64,000 nucleotides of DNA from Ectothiorhodospira shaposhnikovii. Its GTDB lineage: Bacteria > Pseudomonadota > Gammaproteobacteria > Ectothiorhodospirales > Ectothiorhodospiraceae. Under the pieces are notes generated by a model that saw only the letters and a list, made by a program, of their open reading frames with translations, was not told where the DNA came from and ran no database searches. Positions 42,291 through 51,350 of this stretch are shown piece after piece. The translations under genes were made by a program, and so were the position numbers. Position 1 is the stretch's first letter. Every line of letters starts with the position of its first letter. The DNA lies in NCBI RefSeq assembly GCF_022227765.1, contig NZ_JAJMLZ010000008.1, positions 1 through 64,000 on the forward strand. Direction: 5' to 3'.

Positions 42291-45200
42291 TGTTGCGCTT
42301 CTTCATTGATCGACCGATCTTTTCATCCGTCATCTCCATCATCATCATCGTCGCGGGGCTGGCCTCGCTGCGGGCGCTGCCCATCGAGCAGTACCCGGAC
42401 GTGGTGCCGCCCCAGATCGTGGTCCAGGCCAGCTACCCCGGCGCCAGCGCCCAGGTGCTGTCGGAGTCGGTGGCGGCGCCCCTGGAGCAGGAGATCAACG
42501 GGGTGGACAACATGATCTACATGGAGTCCTCCAGTACCGACGCCGGCACCATCCAGATCACCGTGACCTTCGAGATGGGCACGGACCCGGACCAGGCCGC
42601 CATCAACGTCAACAACCGGGTTCAGGCCGCCCTGCCCCGCCTGCCCCAGCAAGTGCGCGACCAGGGGGTGCGGGTACAGGCCCGCTCCACCAACATCCTG
42701 CTGGTGACGGTGCTCAGTTCCCCGGACGGCCGTTACGACCCCATCTTCATCAGCAACTACGCCCTGCTCAACGTGCTGGACGAGTTGGTACGCCTGCCCG
42801 GCGTGGGAGATGCTTCCCTGTTCGGGGCTCAGGACTACTCCATGCGCATCTGGCTGCGGCCGGACAAGCTGGCCCAGTTCGATCTCACCCCGTCCGACGT
42901 GGCCAATGCCATCCGGCAGCAGAATGCCCAGTTCGCCGCCGGGCGCCTGGGCGCCGAACCCGCCCCGGTGGATCAGGCCTTCACCTTCACCGTGACCACC
43001 CGCGGACAGCTGGCGGACCCGGCGGAATTCGAACGCATCATCCTGCGCGCCCAACCCGACGGCAGCACCCTGCGACTGGGGGACGTGGCCCGGGCTGAAC
43101 TGGGGGCGCAGAACTACGCCTTCTCCGCCACCCATAACGGCCGCCCCACGGTGCCCATGGGCATCTACCTGCAACCCGGGGCCAACGCCCTGGACACGGC
43201 CCGGGCGGTGCGTGCCGCGCTGGGTGAGCTTTCGGAACGTTTCCCGGAAGGGCTGACCTATCACATCCCCTACGACACCACCGAGTTCGTGGAGATCTCC
43301 ATCCGCGAGGTGTTCATCACCCTGTTCATTGCGGTGGGTCTGGTGATCCTGGTCACCTTCCTGTTCCTGCAGCACCTGCGCGCCACCCTGATCCCGGTGG
43401 CGGCGATTCCCGTGTCCCTGATCGGCACCTTCGCCGGCATGCAGGCACTGGGGTTTTCCGTCAACCTGCTGACCCTGTTCGGACTGGTGCTGGCCATCGG
43501 CATCGTGGTGGACAACGCCATCATCGTGATGGAAAACGTGGAACGCCTGATGGCGGAAAAGGGCCTCAAGGCCCGCGAGGCCTCGATCCAGACCATGCAG
43601 CAGGTGGCGGGCGCCGTGGTGGCCTCCACCCTGGTCCTGGTGGCGGTGTTCGCGCCGGTGGCCTTCCTCGGCGGGCTGACCGGCGAGTTGTATCGCCAGT
43701 TCGCGGTGACCATCGCGGTCTCGGTGGTGGTCTCGGGCATCGTCGCCCTCACCCTCACCCCGGCCATGTGTGCCCTGTTGCTGGACAAGCAACCCCACGC
43801 GCCCAGCGCGCCGTTCCGCCTCTTCAACCGGGTGTTTGACCGCATCACCGACGCCTTCGTGGCGACGGTGGCCTTCCTGCTGCGCCGCTGGATACTGGGT
43901 GTGGTGCTGTTTGCCGGCTTCACCGGTAGTGCCGTGTGGCTGCTGGAGCGCATGCCCACGGGACTGGTGCCCCAGGAAGACCAGGGGGTTTCCCTGGTGG
44001 TGGCACAGTTGCCGCCGGTGTCGGCCCTGGGACGCACCGAACAGGTGCGGGACGCCCTGTCCGCCCAGCTCATCGGGCAGGAGGAGATCCAGGACTTCAC
44101 CTCGTTTGCCGGCTTCGACATCATCGCCGGCTCCCTGCGCACCAATGCCGCCGTGGGCTTTGCCAACCTGACCGACTGGAATGATCGCCAGGGTGAAGGA
44201 CAGGATGCCGCCTCCATCGCCCGCCGCGTCATGGGCATGGGCATGGGGATTCAGGAGGCCAATGTGTTTGCCTTCATCCCACCCCCGATCATGGGCCTGT
44301 CCCTGACCGGCGGCGTGGAAGGCTATCTGCAGGTGCGGGGAGACACCAGCCCGGCGCAGATCGAGGCCCTGGCGCAGAAACTGGCGGCTCTGGGCAACGA
44401 GCGGCCGGAACTGACCAACGTGCGCAGCACCCTGACCACGGGCATCCCCCGCTACCACGCCGAGGTGGACCGGGAGAAAGCCATGGCCGCGGGCGTGCCC
44501 ATCACCGAGGTCTTCGATGCCATGCGCAGCACCTTCGGTTCCCTGTATGTGAATGACTTCACCTATTCAGGACGTCTGTGGCAGGTGAACCTGCAGTCCG
44601 AAGGTGAGTTCCGCAGCCAGGCCGACGACCTGCGTCGGGTATTCGTGCGCTCCGGCAGCGGCGACATGATCCCGCTCAGTTCCCTGGTGACCCTGGAACG
44701 CACCAGCGGCGCGGACATCATCAACCGCTTCAACATCTTCCCGGCGGCCAAGATCCTGGCTGACCCGGCACCCGGCTACACCACCGGCCAGGCCAAGGAG
44801 GCCCTGGAGGCCGTGGCGGCGCAACTGAATCAGGACGCGGACACCGTGCTGGGCTGGATCGGTGAGGCCTACCAGCTGGATGCGGGGGCCGGGGCCGGCG
44901 GTGCCGCCTTCGCCCTGGGAATGCTGATGGTATTCCTGATTCTGGCGGCCCAGTACGAGCGCCTGACCCTGCCGCTGGCCGTGGCCTCGGCGGTGCCCTT
45001 CGGGGTACTGGGGGCGGTGATCGCCTCCTTTGGTCGGGGCTTCCCCAACGACATCTATTTCCAGGTGGGCTTGCTGGTGCTGATCGGTCTGGCGGCGAAG
45101 AACGCCATCCTGATCGTGGAGTTTGCGGCCCAGAACCGGCGCGAGGGAATGTCCACCACCGAGGCCGCCACGGCCGCGGCACGGCAGCGTTTCCGTGCCA

Positions 45201-45424
45201 TCGTGATGACCGCGTTCACCTTCATCGTCGGCAGCCTGCCGCTGGTGTATGCCAGCGGTGCCGGCGCGGCCAGCCGTCAGGAGATCGGCACCGTGGTGGT
45301 GGGCGGCATGCTGGCGGCCAGTACCCTGGCCCTCCTGTTCGTGCCGCTGTTCTATAAACTGCTGGAGGACATGGCCGACTGGTGGAGGGCCCGTCGCGAC
45401 CAGGCACCGCTGGAAAGCCGGTAA
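42290..45424 (+). CDS. RND multidrug efflux pump (AcrB/MexB family) with altered proton relay
   Basis: The 1044-residue protein has the HAE-1 layout: N-terminal [21 protein letters not shown], porter domains, and helices TM4 ([21 protein letters not shown]) and TM10 ([19 protein letters not shown]). The Lys of TM10 (AcrB K940) is present, but at the AcrB D407-D408 pair the sequence is Asp-Asn (GAC AAC), so the second relay residue is changed. It would pump amphiphilic compounds from periplasm to a TolC-type channel. It converges with the bicA-like gene with one base between the stops. Confidence 0.93.
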   Translation: MLRFFIDRPIFSSVISIIIIVAGLASLRALPIEQYPDVVPPQIVVQASYPGASAQVLSESVAAPLEQEINGVDNMIYMESSSTDAGTIQITVTFEMGTDPDQAAINVNNRVQAALPRLPQQVRDQGVRVQARSTNILLVTVLSSPDGRYDPIFISNYALLNVLDELVRLPGVGDASLFGAQDYSMRIWLRPDKLAQFDLTPSDVANAIRQQNAQFAAGRLGAEPAPVDQAFTFTVTTRGQLADPAEFERIILRAQPDGSTLRLGDVARAELGAQNYAFSATHNGRPTVPMGIYLQPGANALDTARAVRAALGELSERFPEGLTYHIPYDTTEFVEISIREVFITLFIAVGLVILVTFLFLQHLRATLIPVAAIPVSLIGTFAGMQALGFSVNLLTLFGLVLAIGIVVDNAIIVMENVERLMAEKGLKAREASIQTMQQVAGAVVASTLVLVAVFAPVAFLGGLTGELYRQFAVTIAVSVVVSGIVALTLTPAMCALLLDKQPHAPSAPFRLFNRVFDRITDAFVATVAFLLRRWILGVVLFAGFTGSAVWLLERMPTGLVPQEDQGVSLVVAQLPPVSALGRTEQVRDALSAQLIGQEEIQDFTSFAGFDIIAGSLRTNAAVGFANLTDWNDRQGEGQDAASIARRVMGMGMGIQEANVFAFIPPPIMGLSLTGGVEGYLQVRGDTSPAQIEALAQKLAALGNERPELTNVRSTLTTGIPRYHAEVDREKAMAAGVPITEVFDAMRSTFGSLYVNDFTYSGRLWQVNLQSEGEFRSQADDLRRVFVRSGSGDMIPLSSLVTLERTSGADIINRFNIFPAAKILADPAPGYTTGQAKEALEAVAAQLNQDADTVLGWIGEAYQLDAGAGAGGAAFALGMLMVFLILAAQYERLTLPLAVASAVPFGVLGAVIASFGRGFPNDIYFQVGLLVLIGLAAKNAILIVEFAAQNRREGMSTTEAATAAARQRFRAIVMTAFTFIVGSLPLVYASGAGAASRQEIGTVVVGGMLAASTLALLFVPLFYKLLEDMADWWRARRDQAPLESR

Positions 45425-45425
45425 G

Positions 45426-47111
45426 TCACTGGCCTTGTACCGGCGGCATCAGACGCTGCACGCCCTGCGCCAGCGCCTGATGCCGCTCCGGGATCCAGGC
45501 ATCCGGGCCAAGCAGGGCGTCCAGCCCCAACTGGGCCAGCCGCGCCCTGGGCTGGTCCTGGACGCCGGTCATGATCACCTGCACGCCCCCGTCCAGGGCA
45601 CCCCGGATGGCGGCCTCCAGGGCCACCGCCGTGGTCACGCCCAGATGGGGTACCCGAGCCAGATCCACCACCAGCACACCGGCCCCTTCCAGCTTGGGTT
45701 CCTGACGGGTGATCGCCTCCGCCGCGCCGAACACCAGGGGACCGCTCAGATGCAGGATCTTCAAGCGCCCCTTGCCTTGGGCCAGCAGCGCCCGTTCCTC
45801 CGGTGACAGGTCGGCGCAGCGACCGTTGGTGTCGTTATCCTCGGGTCGCCGGGGCGGCAGGATGCAGACCGACTCCGCCTGCACGTCCGCCAGTCGCCGG
45901 ATGGTCATCACGTTGGCCACGAACAGGCCGATGGCCACGGCGGTGATCAGATCCACGAACACGGTCATGGCGATCACCCCGTAGAGGATCAGGGCACCCT
46001 TGGGAGACACCCGGTGGGCACGGCGCAGAAAGCGCCAGTCGATGATGTCCAGCCCCACCTTCACCGCGATTCCGGCCAGCACCGCCAGAGGGATGTTGGC
46101 GGTGAGTCCGGCGGCCCAGATCACCACCACGGCCAGGATCAGGGCACGCACGATACCGGACAGGGCCGAACGCCCGCCGGCCTGGATGTTCACCACCGTC
46201 CCCATGGTGGCCCCCGCCCCCGGCAGGCCCCCGAACAGACCCGAGGCCAGGTTGCCCATGCCCTGCCCCACCAGTTCCTTGTCCGAGTTCGATTCATGGC
46301 GGGTCATGCTGGAGGCGATGACGGACGACAGCAGGGCATCCACGGACCCCAACAGGGCCAGCACCAGGGCGTCCACCACGATGATCAGCCACTGTTCCGC
46401 CGTGAACACCGGCAGTTGCAGGGAAGGCAGCCCGGTATTGATGGGGCCGATCACCCTTACCTGCTCACCGCCCAGCCAGTACATGACCGCCAGCGTTCCC
46501 AGCACCAGCACGATGAGTTGGGGCGGCAGATAGCGTTTCAGGCGGGCCGGCATGAACAGCAGGATGGCCAGGGTGGCGCCACCCAGCAGCAGTTCCAGCG
46601 GATCAATGGCCGCCAGCAGGCCGGGCAACCCCTGCAGGGTGCCGATCACCCCCCCCGCCGGGGTGGCATGCCCGAGCAGGCCGGGCAACTGCAGGATGAT
46701 GAGGATGATGCCGATGCCGGTCATGAACCCGGAGATCACGGTGTAGGGCATCATGGTGACGTAGCGTCCCAGCTTCATGGCCCCGAAGGCCATCTGGAAC
46801 ACGCCGGTGAGCATCACCACGGTGAAGGCCATGGCCATGCCCTGCTCCGGATTGGCGGCGATCAGGGAGGCGATCACCGCCGTGAACACCACCGTCATGG
46901 GGCCGGTGGGTTCGGAGATCAGGGTGGGCGTACCGCCGAACAGGGCGGTGAACAGGCCGATCAGGATGGCGCCGTAAAGCCCCGCCTCCGCGCCGGCGCC
47001 GGAGGCCACGCCGAAGGCCAGGGCCATGGGCAGGGCGATCACCGCCGCCGTCACGCCGCCGAACAGGTCTCCCTTCAGATTGTTGAACCGGATCTCGTTG
47101 AAGACTCGCAT
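45426..47111 (-). CDS. bicA: SulP-family bicarbonate transporter, BicA-like
   Basis: From ATG 47111 (MRVFNEIRFNNLKGDLFGGVT) the 561-residue protein has the SulP transport domain (AAVIALPMALAFGVASGAGAE, GGTPTLISEPTGPMTVVFTAVI, MMPYTVISGFMTGIGIILI, GLPGAGATMGTVVNIQAGGR) and a C-terminal STAS domain (LSGPLVFGAAEAITRQEP). These stretches are nearly the same as I recall for cyanobacterial BicA, the sodium-dependent HCO3- importer. It diverges from cbbL, so the genome pairs bicarbonate uptake with the carboxysome. Sulfate or another anion remains possible without assay. Confidence 0.8.
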   Translation of the reverse strand: MRVFNEIRFNNLKGDLFGGVTAAVIALPMALAFGVASGAGAEAGLYGAILIGLFTALFGGTPTLISEPTGPMTVVFTAVIASLIAANPEQGMAMAFTVVMLTGVFQMAFGAMKLGRYVTMMPYTVISGFMTGIGIILIILQLPGLLGHATPAGGVIGTLQGLPGLLAAIDPLELLLGGATLAILLFMPARLKRYLPPQLIVLVLGTLAVMYWLGGEQVRVIGPINTGLPSLQLPVFTAEQWLIIVVDALVLALLGSVDALLSSVIASSMTRHESNSDKELVGQGMGNLASGLFGGLPGAGATMGTVVNIQAGGRSALSGIVRALILAVVVIWAAGLTANIPLAVLAGIAVKVGLDIIDWRFLRRAHRVSPKGALILYGVIAMTVFVDLITAVAIGLFVANVMTIRRLADVQAESVCILPPRRPEDNDTNGRCADLSPEERALLAQGKGRLKILHLSGPLVFGAAEAITRQEPKLEGAGVLVVDLARVPHLGVTTAVALEAAIRGALDGGVQVIMTGVQDQPRARLAQLGLDALLGPDAWIPERHQALAQGVQRLMPPVQGQ

Positions 47112-47183
47112 CTGGGCTTCCTCATTGAGTGGCCCCATTATCGAAGGGGATTCAGTTCAACAATAATCGAATTTCGTAAATGG

Positions 47184-47207
47184 ACTCATATCATTGAATC
47201 TATGAGT
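47184..47207. promoter_or_regulatory. Palindrome near the bicA start
   Basis: ACTCATA-N10-TATGAGT, a perfect 7-base dyad 73 bases before the bicA-like ATG. Its size suits a dimeric regulator; which one is unknown. Confidence 0.55.
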
Positions 47208-47277
47208 ACTCCGGATTCGGGCATCGCCATGCCTGAACAGGTTCCCGAGTGTATGAAGGTCATTCCCGTAACCTGAT

Positions 47278-47307
47278 CCGTCATTCCCGCGAAAGCGGGA
47301 ATGACGG
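47278..47307. repeat. Perfect hairpin of the GTCATTCCCGC repeat family
   Basis: CCGTCATTCCCGC, loop GAAA, GCGGGAATGACGG. Same family as the copies at 5411-5521. In this place it also separates the two divergent transcription units. Confidence 0.8.
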
Positions 47308-47403
47308 TGTAAAAGGGCACGGGCGCAGACGTGCAGACGTGACGCTCACTCATCAAATGTCATCACGACCTTCCCACCCATACATAGACTCCTGTCAATC
47401 CAT

Positions 47404-47424
47404 TAAATAGAAACAATCGATTTA
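47404..47424 (+). promoter_or_regulatory. LysR-type (CbbR) binding-site candidate
   Basis: TAAAT-N11-ATTTA is a perfect dyad with the T-N11-A core of LysR regulators, about 90-110 bases before the cbbL start. CbbR controls cbb operons from such sites, and a CbbR gene ends this very operon. Confidence 0.55.
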
Positions 47425-47514
47425 TAGATATACCCACTCCTGCTGTAGCTTTCCCATAGAGCAAACGTCGCCTTCCCGTCAGAGGCGGGGCACAGACCAC
47501 AGGAGCTGATGACC

Positions 47515-48930
47515 ATGAGCGTGAAGACCTACGACGCGGGTGTGAAAGAGTACCGCGAACTCTATTGGACCCCGGACTACGTCCCCCTGGATTCCGACCT
47601 GCTGGCCTGCTTCAAGGTCACCGGACAGCCGGGAGTGCCGAGGGAAGAGGTGGCCGCCGCCGTGGCCGCCGAGTCCTCCACCGGGACCTGGAGTACGGTG
47701 TGGTCCGAACTGCTCACCGACATGGAATTCTACAAGGGGCGAGCCTACCGCATCGAGGACGTGCCCGGCGACAAGGAATCCTTCTACACCTTCATCGCCT
47801 ACCCCATCGACCTGTTCGAGGAAGGCTCCATTGTCAACGTGCTCACCTCCCTAGTGGGTAACGTCTTCGGTTTCAAGGCCCTGCGCCATCTGCGCCTGGA
47901 AGACATCCGCTTCCCCCTGGCCTACGTGAAGACCTGCATGGGTCCGCCCAACGGCATCCAGGTGGAACGGGACAAGCTCAACAAGTACGGCCGCCCCCTG
48001 CTGGGCTGCACCATCAAGCCCAAGCTGGGCCTCTCGGCCAAGAACTACGGCCGCGCCGTCTATGAATGTCTGCGCGGCGGCCTGGACTTCACCAAGGACG
48101 ACGAGAACGTCAACTCCCAGCCCTTCATGCGCTGGCAGAACCGCTTCGAGTTCGTGGCCGAGGCCGTGGCCGCCGCCCAGGCGGAAACCGGCGAACGCAA
48201 GGGCCACTACCTTAACGTGACCGCGCCGGACCCGGAACAGATGTACGAGCGGGCCGAGTTCGCCAAGGAACTGGGCCAGCCCATCATCATGCACGACTAC
48301 ATCACCGGCGGCTTCTGCGCCAATACCGGCCTGGCCAAGTGGTGCCGCAAGAACGGCATGCTGCTGCACATCCACCGGGCCATGCACGCGGTCATCGACC
48401 GTCATCCCAAGCACGGCATCCACTTCCGCGTCCTGGCCAAGTGCCTGCGCCTCTCCGGCGGCGACCATCTGCACACCGGCACCGTGGTGGGCAAGCTGGA
48501 AGGTGACCGGGCCTCCACCCTGGGCTATGTGGACCTGCTGCGGGAGTCCTTCATCCCCGAAGACCGCTCCCGCGGGATCTTCTTCGACCAGGACTGGGGC
48601 TCCATGCCCGGGGTGTTCGCCGTCGCCTCCGGCGGTATCCACGTCTGGCACATGCCCGCCCTGGTCACCATCTTCGGCGACGACTCCGTGCTGCAGTTCG
48701 GTGGCGGTACCCAGGGCCATCCCTGGGGCAATGCCGCCGGCGCCGCCGCCAACCGGGTGGCCCTGGAGGCCTGCATCAAGGCCCGCAACGAAGGCCGTGA
48801 TCTGGAGCGGGAATCCCGCGAGATCCTTACCGACGCGGCCCGTCACAGCCCCGAACTGGCCATCGCCATGGAGACATGGAAAGAGATCAAGTTCGAGTTC
48901 GACACCGTGGACAAGCTGGACGCGGGCTGA
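47515..48930 (+). CDS. cbbL: RuBisCO large subunit, form IA (carboxysomal)
   Basis: I start at ATG 47515 ([16 protein letters not shown]), 9 bases after AGGAG; ATG 47509 is too near it. The 471-residue protein has [34 protein letters not shown] (active-site Lys and carbamylated Lys), [32 protein letters not shown] and [10 protein letters not shown]. Close similarity to Halothiobacillus-type form IA chains, plus the cso genes after it, mark the carboxysomal kind. With CbbS it forms the L8S8 enzyme that fixes CO2 on ribulose bisphosphate. Confidence 0.98.
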   Translation: MSVKTYDAGVKEYRELYWTPDYVPLDSDLLACFKVTGQPGVPREEVAAAVAAESSTGTWSTVWSELLTDMEFYKGRAYRIEDVPGDKESFYTFIAYPIDLFEEGSIVNVLTSLVGNVFGFKALRHLRLEDIRFPLAYVKTCMGPPNGIQVERDKLNKYGRPLLGCTIKPKLGLSAKNYGRAVYECLRGGLDFTKDDENVNSQPFMRWQNRFEFVAEAVAAAQAETGERKGHYLNVTAPDPEQMYERAEFAKELGQPIIMHDYITGGFCANTGLAKWCRKNGMLLHIHRAMHAVIDRHPKHGIHFRVLAKCLRLSGGDHLHTGTVVGKLEGDRASTLGYVDLLRESFIPEDRSRGIFFDQDWGSMPGVFAVASGGIHVWHMPALVTIFGDDSVLQFGGGTQGHPWGNAAGAAANRVALEACIKARNEGRDLERESREILTDAARHSPELAIAMETWKEIKFEFDTVDKLDAG

Positions 48931-48983
48931 TCCCGCGCACCGGGCCGGATCACTCCCCCTTCCGAACATGAGGACCTGCAGAC

Positions 48984-49328
48984 ATGCCTTTCCAGAACAC
49001 CATGGGTGACTACCAGACCCGACAGACCCTGGAAACCTTCGGTTTCCTGCCCCCGCTGACCCAGGAAGAGGTCTTTGACCAGATCGCCTACATCATTGCC
49101 CAGGGCTGGACGCCGGGCATCGAACATGTGCATCCGGACTTTTCCATGAACCACTACTGGACCATGTGGAAGCTGCCCTTCTTCGGCGAGGTGAACCTGG
49201 ACCATGTGGCCGCCGAGTTGGAGGCCTGCCATCGGGCCTACCCGGATCACCATGTGCGGCTCACGGGCTACGACAACTACACCCAGTGCCAAGGCGCATC
49301 CTTCGTGGTGTTCGAGGGGCGGCGCTGA
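48984..49328 (+). CDS. cbbS: RuBisCO small subunit
   Basis: The 114-residue protein contains [46 protein letters not shown] and [32 protein letters not shown], the standard form IA small-subunit sequence. It follows cbbL by 53 bases. It caps the L8 core of the enzyme. Confidence 0.97.
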   Translation: MPFQNTMGDYQTRQTLETFGFLPPLTQEEVFDQIAYIIAQGWTPGIEHVHPDFSMNHYWTMWKLPFFGEVNLDHVAAELEACHRAYPDHHVRLTGYDNYTQCQGASFVVFEGRR

Positions 49329-49364
49329 TCACGGACCAAGGCAGACCACGAGCGGGGAAAGACC

Positions 49365-51272
49365 ATGGCTAACAGACCATCCAGCAGTTCCAGCGGGCGC
49401 CAGGCCGCCCTGGCGCGCCGCCAGGCCCTCTCCAGCCGGGGCAAGGGCAGCACGGGTGCCGCCCCTCGACCGGCGGCCCCACGGCCGGCGCCGGAACCGG
49501 CCGTGAGCCGGCCGGCACCCCGTGCCCGACTGTCCGCGCCGACGGCGACATCCCCCGCTCGTGGTCGTGCCACTGCCGCCCGCCCCGTGGTCGCCGAGGC
49601 TTCCGGTCGCGCCCAGGCACTGGCCCGCCGTGCCGCCCTGTCCCGGGCCGGCAAGCGGGCCGACACCTCCAGCGACCGGGTCCGGCAGGCCCCCGTGGCC
49701 GCCACGCCGGACACCGTTCAGCCGTCCACGGCCTCCGGTTGCCAGTGCGGCGGGCAATGCGGCCGCAACGACGAATCCGCCATACCCCGGACCGAGCGGA
49801 CCGTGACCCGCAGTCATTCCCTCTCCCGTCGGAGCAGCGACCGTACCGGAAACGGCACCGCCCAGGACCGTCGCCGGAACGCACCGCGCCGCAATGCCCC
49901 GAACACCCAGCCGGCCGGACGCCTGCAGTCCCGGGCTCGGCGCGCCGCCCTGTCCACCCGGGGCAAGTCGGCCGCCGGCACCCCCGCCTCGGCGGCCAGC
50001 CTGGCCCGGCAGGCCAATCCCCGCCTGTCCGGGCGGGAACTGGCCCGCAGTGTGCGGGCCCAGCGCAGCCAGGGCGGTGCCATGGGTACCCGTCGCACCG
50101 CTCCGGCCGGACGCACCCGGCCCGGCCGGTCCGGACCGGCCCAGGATCAGCCCTGGAAGGTGGGGCTGTCGGAAACCGCCGCAGGCCAGTCGGTGACGGG
50201 TACCCGGGTGGGGCGTAGCCGCAGTGTGACCGGTGATGACTCGGGCACCTGCCGCGCCGTCACCGGCACTGAATACCTGGGTGCGGAGATCTTTCACGAA
50301 TTCTGCCAGACCACCCCGCCCAACCGGCCGGAAAAGGTGCATGTCACCCGCACCGGTCAGGGCAGTCGGGTGACCGGCAACGAACTGGGCCGTGGCGCCC
50401 GGGTGACGGGCAACGAGCCGGGCACCTGCCGCCGTGTGACCGGGAACGAGTACGTCGGCCAGGAGCAGTACGAACAGTTCTGCGACACACCGCCGCCGGG
50501 ACCGACCCAGCCACCCAAGGTGACCCATACCACCACCGCCCGGGGTCGCACCGTCTCCGGCAGCCTGCCCGGCCGCTCCCGTCAGGTGACCGGCGACGAA
50601 CCGGGCACTTGTCAGGCGGTGACCGGCACGCCCTACACCAGCCCGGAACAGATCGCGGACTATTGCCCGCCCGAGGCCCAGGCCCGGATCGAGCAGCGGA
50701 CTTCCCTGGCCGCCCAACCCGGTCAGCCGGATTTCCCGCAACCCCTGGAAACGACGCCGGGACAGGGTTTCACCGTCACCTCGCCGGCCCGTCAGGTAGA
50801 GCGTGAACGGCGCAGCGTGGGCGTAACCGGTACCCGCTATGACCAGCAGGGCGGTCGCATCACCGGCCCCTTCGACATGGCGGCGGACAAGATCACCGGT
50901 ACCGATCAGGCCCGTCCGGAACGGCTGCCCGCCGCGCTGGGGGATCTGGACGCGGGTTTGCCGGAGGCGGCATCCACCGACTTTGATCCCCAGCCAGAAA
51001 CACCCCGCCGTGCCCGTATCACCGGGGAAGGCCAGTCCAGCGGCAGCAAGATCACCGGCGATGACTGGGAACGGGGCGACCGGGTAACCGGCACCGAGGG
51101 CAGTTCCGCCCGCCGCCGCAATCCCACCCGGCCCGGTCTGATGGGTGCCATGCCGGCCGTCACCCACAAGCGTAACCAGGATGTGCCGCCGCCGGTGAGT
51201 CGCGTGACCGGCAGCAGCGGCAATACGGAAAAAGGATCACTGGTTACCTACTCAGGCGGCGCCCGGGGCTGA
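49365..51272 (+). CDS. csoS2: Carboxysome scaffold CsoS2, short form
   Basis: The 635-residue disordered protein shows the three CsoS2 regions. N-terminal RuBisCO-binding motifs occur at about 11-28, 81-98 and 186-202 (ARR-x-ALS-x-x-GK pattern), with a weaker fourth near 226. Middle repeats (K-V...VTG-x...GTC-x-x-VTG-x-x-Y...FC) number three: about 265-314, 325-373, 385-434. The C-terminal region has further VTG/ITG repeats and ends VTYSGGARG, the shell-anchoring peptide. H. neapolitanus CsoS2 is about 870 residues with six middle repeats, so this one is compact. A Cys cluster CQCGGQC is at 127-132. I saw no clear frameshift site. Confidence 0.95.
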   Translation: MANRPSSSSSGRQAALARRQALSSRGKGSTGAAPRPAAPRPAPEPAVSRPAPRARLSAPTATSPARGRATAARPVVAEASGRAQALARRAALSRAGKRADTSSDRVRQAPVAATPDTVQPSTASGCQCGGQCGRNDESAIPRTERTVTRSHSLSRRSSDRTGNGTAQDRRRNAPRRNAPNTQPAGRLQSRARRAALSTRGKSAAGTPASAASLARQANPRLSGRELARSVRAQRSQGGAMGTRRTAPAGRTRPGRSGPAQDQPWKVGLSETAAGQSVTGTRVGRSRSVTGDDSGTCRAVTGTEYLGAEIFHEFCQTTPPNRPEKVHVTRTGQGSRVTGNELGRGARVTGNEPGTCRRVTGNEYVGQEQYEQFCDTPPPGPTQPPKVTHTTTARGRTVSGSLPGRSRQVTGDEPGTCQAVTGTPYTSPEQIADYCPPEAQARIEQRTSLAAQPGQPDFPQPLETTPGQGFTVTSPARQVERERRSVGVTGTRYDQQGGRITGPFDMAADKITGTDQARPERLPAALGDLDAGLPEAASTDFDPQPETPRRARITGEGQSSGSKITGDDWERGDRVTGTEGSSARRRNPTRPGLMGAMPAVTHKRNQDVPPPVSRVTGSSGNTEKGSLVTYSGGARG

Positions 51273-51350
51273 CCCGCACGGACCCTGTCCCTTCAAAACC
51301 ACTGAAACCACCACTGAAACCGACCCACACGAACCAGAGACCGACACACC

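Larger units (their letters stand above)
47112..47514. other. Divergent bicA-cbbL regulatory region
   Basis: This 403-base gap separates the bicarbonate transporter from the carboxysome operon. It contains, from left to right, a perfect palindrome (47184-47207), a dispersed-repeat hairpin (47278-47307) and a LysR-type T-N11-A dyad (47404-47424). No gene is seen. Promoters for both directions must be here, but I find no sigma-70 match good enough to name. Confidence 0.7.

Noticed and set aside
50150-50700. Programmed frameshift site in csoS2, as known in H. neapolitanus
   Set aside because: I looked through the middle repeats and found no convincing heptamer in the right phase followed by a strong hairpin; a computed search could still find one.
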